Shown one piece after another: positions 60,058 through 64,000 of a DNA stretch of 64,000 bases (positions are counted from its first letter, which is position 1; each line of letters starts with the position of its first letter). The DNA is from a virus. Location of the stretch: IMG/VR virus record IMGVR_UViG_3300049595_004693, positions 1 to 64,000 of that record. The stretch is one strand, 5' to 3'. The notes beneath the pieces were generated by a model. That model was not told the origin of the DNA and made no database searches. It was given only the letters and a program-made list of their open reading frames with translations. A program made the position numbers and the translations under genes.

Positions 60058-61011
60058 TTGGAGTATAACATGAGTGAAATCCTTCCCACCTCGGCTCCCG
60101 CCGAGACTGCGTCCGAATCCGCTAACGAACAAGTAGAACAACAAGAACAAGAATTAGGTCAAGAGACCGCGGCTCCCGCCGCGTCCACAGAGCCCACCAA
60201 AGAAGAAATCAAGGAGCTTAAAAAGCGCCTTAAGATTAAGGTGGACGGCGAAGAGTTTGAAGAAGAAATCGACCTCGCTGACGAAGAAGGGCTCAAGCGC
60301 CACCTTCAGATGTCTAAAGTAGCTCAGAAGCGCATGCAGGAGTTTAGCTCCCTTCGTAAAGAAGTAGAAGATTTCGTGGGTGCCATGAAAGACCCGAAAC
60401 AGGCACGCGCCATTATGCGCGAACTGGGCCTCAATGAGCGAGAACTTGCCGAGTTGATTATCAATGATGCTATTGAGGAGTCGAAGAAGACACCTGAACA
60501 GCTTGCTATGGAGAAGATTGAGCAAGAAAAAGAAAAGCTTCGTAAGGAGCTTGATGCCATTAAGAAAGAAAAAGAAGAGAGTGAACTTCGCGCTAAGCAG
60601 GAGCGTTTCGAGAAGGAACTCGAAAACGAAATGATTACGGCGATTGACAAAGCAGGAGTACCTGTGTCTCCTTACATGATTAAGCGTACGGCAGACTTTA
60701 TGTCTCTAGCTTTGGAAAATAATATCAAGTTGAGCCCAGCAGAGATTCTTCCTTTAGTAATCTCCGAAGTTAAGGGTGATATTAAAAAGCTCGTTGCCGA
60801 CATGCCTGACGAAGTTCTTGAGGAATACCTCACAAAAGATCGCCTTTCTAACTATCGTAAGAAGGCTATCGCTAAGGCTAAGGAAGTGGCACAGGCGGTG
60901 GGTCAATCTCAAGTCAAGGCCACGGGTCAGTCTGAGCTTAAGACCAAAGAAGAAAAAGCTGCGAAAGATGAGCCGAAGAAAATGTCAGTCCGTGACTGGT
61001 TAAAAAGCTAA
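60058..61011 (+). CDS. capsid scaffolding protein
   Basis: Extremely Glu/Lys/Gln-rich, with a disordered N-terminus, long coiled coils (about residues 45-200) and a basic C-terminal helix. Placement directly before the major capsid gene and composition are those of phage scaffolds. TTGGAG precedes the ATG. A strong terminator follows at once. Confidence 0.82.
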   Translation: MEYNMSEILPTSAPAETASESANEQVEQQEQELGQETAAPAASTEPTKEEIKELKKRLKIKVDGEEFEEEIDLADEEGLKRHLQMSKVAQKRMQEFSSLRKEVEDFVGAMKDPKQARAIMRELGLNERELAELIINDAIEESKKTPEQLAMEKIEQEKEKLRKELDAIKKEKEESELRAKQERFEKELENEMITAIDKAGVPVSPYMIKRTADFMSLALENNIKLSPAEILPLVISEVKGDIKKLVADMPDEVLEEYLTKDRLSNYRKKAIAKAKEVAQAVGQSQVKATGQSELKTKEEKAAKDEPKKMSVRDWLKS

Positions 61012-61035
61012 ATAATTACAAATAGTTATATACTA

Positions 61036-61072
61036 GGGATTACTGTATTTTTGCAGTAATCCCTTTTATTTT
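61036..61072 (+). terminator. rho-independent terminator after scaffold gene
   Basis: Perfect 10-bp stem GGGATTACTG/CAGTAATCCC with an eight-base loop, then TTTTATTTT. It ends on the first base of the next late promoter. Confidence 0.92.
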
Positions 61073-61087
61073 AACAAGTTAGATTAG
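61072..61087 (+). promoter_or_regulatory. late promoter candidate for the major capsid gene
   Basis: Exact TAACAAGTTA (61072-61081), GAT, TAG, abutting the terminator. The 125-base leader that follows starts with a hairpin. Confidence 0.78.
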
Positions 61088-61106
61088 ATAAAGACTTCTG
61101 CTTTAT
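61088..61106 (+). other. hairpin at the 5' end of the capsid mRNA
   Basis: ATAAAG, seven-base loop, CTTTAT, beginning one or two bases after the predicted transcription start. Such 5' stem-loops stabilise mRNAs in other systems. Confidence 0.5.
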
Positions 61107-61211
61107 TTCCGGGGGACGCGAGAGCTATCCGCTGAGCTTATAAAGGGAATATCTAGTAATCAAATAATCGTATCAATAGAATAATTTCATTTTTACTTTA
61201 AGGAGTAAACA

Positions 61212-63244
61212 ATGGCTACTGCAAATACTATGGATACCCTTAACGGCCTGTTTAAGGAAGTCTACGCTGACAAAGTTGAGCGTTTGATTCCTGAAGGTCT
61301 TAAGCTGTATTCTGCTGTTCCCTTCGTCGGCAAAGAAAAAATGCCAGGAAACAACTACCATTAATGTTGGTGGTAGGTGGGTGAAAATCCCAAAACCAAC
61401 TGGTTTATAAATCTTCTCTAATTGACTTGAAACTCCTGAAAACAGGAAAACAAGGCGGAAGACGAAAGTCACCGTGAGAGACTAAACGAGAAGACGCCGA
61501 AAGGCGATGCGATAGTCCGAACTACTGAAATAAAATAGACGAATCCTCTAGAGGAATAAGTCGTGAAAAATTACAAAGTGTACCTAATACGGGAAAAAGA
61601 ATCCTGCGATATTAAATACGTAGGCTTGACTAGCCAATCTTTATATAAAAGATTTAGTCAGCATAAGTTAAAACGTCGCATAACCGATCAAAAGTATCAA
61701 ATAGAGTTGGTTGCTGAAGAGCTGTCATTAGAAGAGGCTGTTCAGCTAGAAAAGTTGTTGATAAAGCAATATGATCTTTTGATTAAAGGTTGGAACGTCT
61801 CTCCCGGATCAGTCAACGGATACTCTAATCTACACTCGGACCAACTTAAAGAAAAATGGTCTAGAGAAAGAAGAGGGGTTCCTGTGTCCGAGGAGCACGC
61901 CGAAAAAAATAGGCTCGCTCGATTAGGTAGAAAAAACTCGCCCGAGCATAATAAAGCTATTAGCGAAAAAACAGCTAAAGCGGTGATATGTTTGGAAACC
62001 GGAAAAGTATACCCATCAGCCAGAGCGGCTGCTAAAGAGTTGGGAGTATCTTATTGCAAGATAAGCTTGTGCTGCACCGGCAAAAGAAAAACTACGAGGG
62101 GATTACACTTTAAATTTGTGGAAACAGTAGAGACTAGCAGAAATGACTAGTCCCATCTAACGATGAGTAACACATGCAACCAGTCGTGCTCGCAAGCGAA
62201 CACGGCTTCTCTCATGGCGGTCAAGACGACGGCGCGTTCACTCTGAACAACGCTGTTGCTGGTCAAGTCAAAGACGCAACGGTTAAGGGCTATCAAATCG
62301 TCCTCCGCACCGTTATGTCTTACTCTGTCCTCTCTCGCGCATCGTCTGCTGGCGCACGCGCTTTCGAAACTGCTACGAAGCATATTCTCGCGAATATGAT
62401 TCGTTCGTTCGGACGCCGCGCTGAAATTCAGTGCATGTATGGACAAGTTGGTTTGGGCGTTATCGCGTCTACTTCGTCCCCTGCTATCGTTATCAGCACT
62501 GCTGAATGGGCTGCTGGTATCTGGTCGGGAATGAAGAATCTTCCAATCGAAATTCGTAGTTCTGCTGGCGTACTTCGCGGAACTGCTGTGGTTTCTTCGA
62601 TTGATCTCGATACTCGCACAATCACTCTTGATGCTCTTCCTGGCGGTACTGTTGCCACCGACGTTGTACATTACCTAGGTGCATACAACAACGAAATGGC
62701 CGGCCTCCACAAGATCATCTCAAACTCCGGATCGCTCTTCGGCATCGACGCAGCTCAGTACGAACTGTGGAAGGGTAACACCTATTCCGCAGGTTCGGCA
62801 GCTCTTTCGTTTGCTAAGATTCAATCGGCAGTCGCTAAGGCTGTTGAGAAGGGTCTTGATAGTGACGTTAAGGTACTCGTCAACGTGAAAACGTGGGCAA
62901 ACCTCCTCAACGAACAAGCAGCTCTCCGCATGTACGATCAATCGTATAAGCTTGCTGAAGCTGAAAACGGAGCACAAAGCATCAAGTTCCACGGTCAAAA
63001 TGGTATCGTGGAAATCGTTCCTTCGATTTACGTCAAGGAAGGGTATGCTTACCTTGCTCCGTTCGAAGATCTTCTCAAAGTCGGTTCGACGGACATGACC
63101 TTCAAGCTCCCTGGCTCTGAAGATCAGTTCTTCCGCCAACTCGAAAACAGCGCTGGCGTAGAACTTAGATGTTATTCCGATATGAGTTTGTTCTCTTGCG
63201 CCCCCGGCAAGATGACGCTCATTAGTAATATAGTAAATAGCTAG
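61212..63244 (+). CDS. major capsid protein, split by a group I intron (join 61212..61361, 62177..63244)
   Basis: Exon 1 encodes 50 residues ending MPGNNYH and would stop at once at TAA in the intron. Exon 2 continues QPVVLASEHGFSHGG. The joined product is 405 aa, with the HQPV junction common in HK97-fold podovirus capsids. The exons use frequent C-ending codons (CTC, ATC, TCG), unlike the intron ORF, as expected of a highly expressed gene. AAGGAG precedes the ATG. Without splicing no capsid protein would be made. Confidence 0.93.
61362..62176 (+). other. group I self-splicing intron, 815 bases
   Basis: Exon 1 ends in U and the intron ends in G, as required. P1 is visible: exon CUACCAU pairs with the internal guide GUGGUAG (61370-61376) over seven bases with the obligatory U-G pair at the splice site. 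Downstream core elements include GAGACTAAACG and GATAGTCC, the usual P7 strands, near 61480-61520. A GIY-YIG endonuclease gene lies in the 3' half. Confidence 0.93.
61563..62150 (+). CDS. intron-encoded GIY-YIG homing endonuclease
   Basis: 195 aa with a GTG start and GAGG eight bases upstream. The GIY-YIG core appears as KVYLIREKES...IKYVGLTSQSLYKRFSQH. The C-terminal half has NUMOD-type DNA-binding segments (SEEHAEKNRLARLGRKNSPE and ICLETGKVYPSARAAAKELG). It would cut intronless capsid genes to spread the intron. Lies wholly inside the intron. Confidence 0.92.
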   Translation: MKNYKVYLIREKESCDIKYVGLTSQSLYKRFSQHKLKRRITDQKYQIELVAEELSLEEAVQLEKLLIKQYDLLIKGWNVSPGSVNGYSNLHSDQLKEKWSRERRGVPVSEEHAEKNRLARLGRKNSPEHNKAISEKTAKAVICLETGKVYPSARAAAKELGVSYCKISLCCTGKRKTTRGLHFKFVETVETSRND

Positions 63245-63277
63245 TTATTTCAATAACTTAGCTTATTTATCCCCCCT

Positions 63278-63311
63278 GAGCCCCCGGATTTAATTATTTG
63301 GGGGCTCTTTT
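63278..63311 (+). terminator. rho-independent terminator after the capsid gene
   Basis: Stem GAGCCCCC/GGGGGCTC (8 bp), 14-base loop, then TTTT. A late promoter follows 34 bases later. Confidence 0.9.
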
Positions 63312-63344
63312 GTATCATCTTAACCCTGATTTGCGGTATTGTTC

Positions 63345-63360
63345 TAACAAGTTAATATAT
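63345..63360 (+). promoter_or_regulatory. late promoter candidate ahead of free-standing GIY-YIG gene
   Basis: Exact TAACAAGTTA (63345-63354), ATA, TAT; the ATG (63359) begins at motif position 15, exactly as for the HNH gene at 36404. No Shine-Dalgarno is possible between motif and ATG. Confidence 0.7.
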
Positions 63361-64000
63361 GAACATAATCTACAAAATCACTAATAAAATAAACGGCAAG
63401 TTATATATCGGATCTACCACAATGTCATTAGAACGTAGGTGGATGATGCATATTAAGTATGGTAAAAACATCCTAAGCAGAGCTATTAAAAAATATGGTG
63501 AGCATAACTTTCTAGTAGAAGAATTATGCTGTGTTTTAGATATTAATGAACTTTATGTTGTTGAGGGTTATTTTATTAATTTGCATAATGCTTTAGTCCC
63601 CTCTGGATATAATATATTAAGCCCCTCAAAAAATGAGGTCCCCTCGTCTCCCAGTTACAGAAAAGAGTGTGCTGCCCGAACAAAAAACAGGCACGCGAAT
63701 TCAGAGCAGCATAAAAAAATGATGAGCGGAATTAGTATTTACGTAGAGAATAAAAAACGAAAGGTTCTGGCTGTAGACATTAGAGATGGTAAAACAATTA
63801 CTAAATTTGACACTGTCCACGCGGCGGAACAAGTGGATCCTTCTCTGCATCCCTGTCTTAAAGGTGATACCACCTATTCTCTTAACTACTGCTGGTTCTA
63901 CGACACCGGCGAATCAGACGAGCACTATATCCAAAAAGCTTTAGAAAGAGTTCGCTTTTGGAGAAAGTACGAAGTGTCTCCGTTCTACGGTATTCATAAA
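63359..64000 (+). CDS. free-standing GIY-YIG homing endonuclease, 3' end outside window
   Basis: At least 214 residues, still open at the window end. The N-terminus IIYKITNKINGKLYIGSTT is a canonical GIY-YIG opening, followed by a conserved Arg (SLERRWMMH) and a basic NUMOD-like region (VLAVDIRDGKTITKFDTVHA). The start at 63359 is required by the motif. It lies just downstream of the intron-bearing capsid gene, a usual site for such elements. Confidence 0.87.
   Translation, partial: MNIIYKITNKINGKLYIGSTTMSLERRWMMHIKYGKNILSRAIKKYGEHNFLVEELCCVLDINELYVVEGYFINLHNALVPSGYNILSPSKNEVPSSPSYRKECAARTKNRHANSEQHKKMMSGISIYVENKKRKVLAVDIRDGKTITKFDTVHAAEQVDPSLHPCLKGDTTYSLNYCWFYDTGESDEHYIQKALERVRFWRKYEVSPFYGIHK

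Noticed and set aside
62174-63244. ORF starting ATG at 62174 as an independent 356-residue protein
   Set aside because: The ATG is the last three bases of the intron. The true protein continues exon 1 through the splice junction at 62177.
1-64000. Integrase, repressor or other lysogeny genes
   Set aside because: None was recognised. The BPSL0761-like protein is not enough to claim a temperate lifestyle.

Overview
This 64 kb window is most of a double-stranded DNA bacteriophage genome, probably a short-tailed (podovirus-like) phage. It holds a large terminase, a P22-size portal, a scaffold, a major capsid gene, tail/fibre proteins and a run of Ala/Gln-rich proteins of the DNA-ejection type. 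I see no tape-measure, sheath or baseplate set. The host is unknown. Lipoprotein signals, a soluble transglycosylase endolysin and spanin-like proteins suggest a diderm (Gram-negative) bacterium. Both window edges cut genes (1..1347 and 63359..64000).

Layout. (1) 1-8361, + strand: late virion genes (partial tail protein, then a block of internal/ejection-type proteins and a coiled-coil membrane protein). (2) 8324-50157, nearly all - strand: early/middle genes in tightly coupled operons. 8.3-13.4 kb has a membrane/lysis-like set, a trypsin-like protease, an HNH nuclease, dUTPase and a DUF5664-type dNTP hydrolase. 13.4-26.2 kb has replication and recombination genes (family A polymerase, AEP primase-helicase fusion, ERF annealing protein, PD-(D/E)XK exonuclease), a second trypsin-like protease, a subtilase and a class II ribonucleotide reductase. 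26.2-34.9 kb has small genes, a collagen-like lipoprotein, an endolysin, and a class II glutamine amidotransferase next to an amidoligase. 34.9-36.4 kb is a mostly non-coding AT-rich region with an iterated 17-bp element, a possible replication origin. 36.4-37.3 kb is a + strand HNH homing-type endonuclease. 37.3-42.2 kb has a nucleotidyltransferase, phosphoesterase and pyrophosphatase. 42.3-50.2 kb has ThyX and a sugar module (GDP-mannose dehydratase, a ColD-like dehydratase with His for the PLP lysine, two glycosyltransferases). (3) 50.3-64.0 kb, + strand: late genes (small membrane protein, terminase, portal, tail/fibre, scaffold, major capsid protein interrupted by a group I intron carrying a GIY-YIG endonuclease gene, and a second free-standing GIY-YIG gene).

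Regulation stands out. Eight exact copies of the decamer TAACAAGTTA, most followed by NNNTAG, lie only on the + strand and only just upstream of + strand genes. I read them as the late promoter. The - strand genes use good sigma70-type promoters (TTGACA-N17-TATACT class). In four of these the -10 hexamer ends exactly six bases before the ATG and there is no Shine-Dalgarno, which predicts leaderless mRNAs.

Other notable points are a phosphoesterase relic, a frameshifted small gene, several very small membrane peptides absent from ordinary ORF calls, and a GC-rich structured RNA candidate at 27.5 kb. All functions are assigned by reading motifs; no database search was possible.
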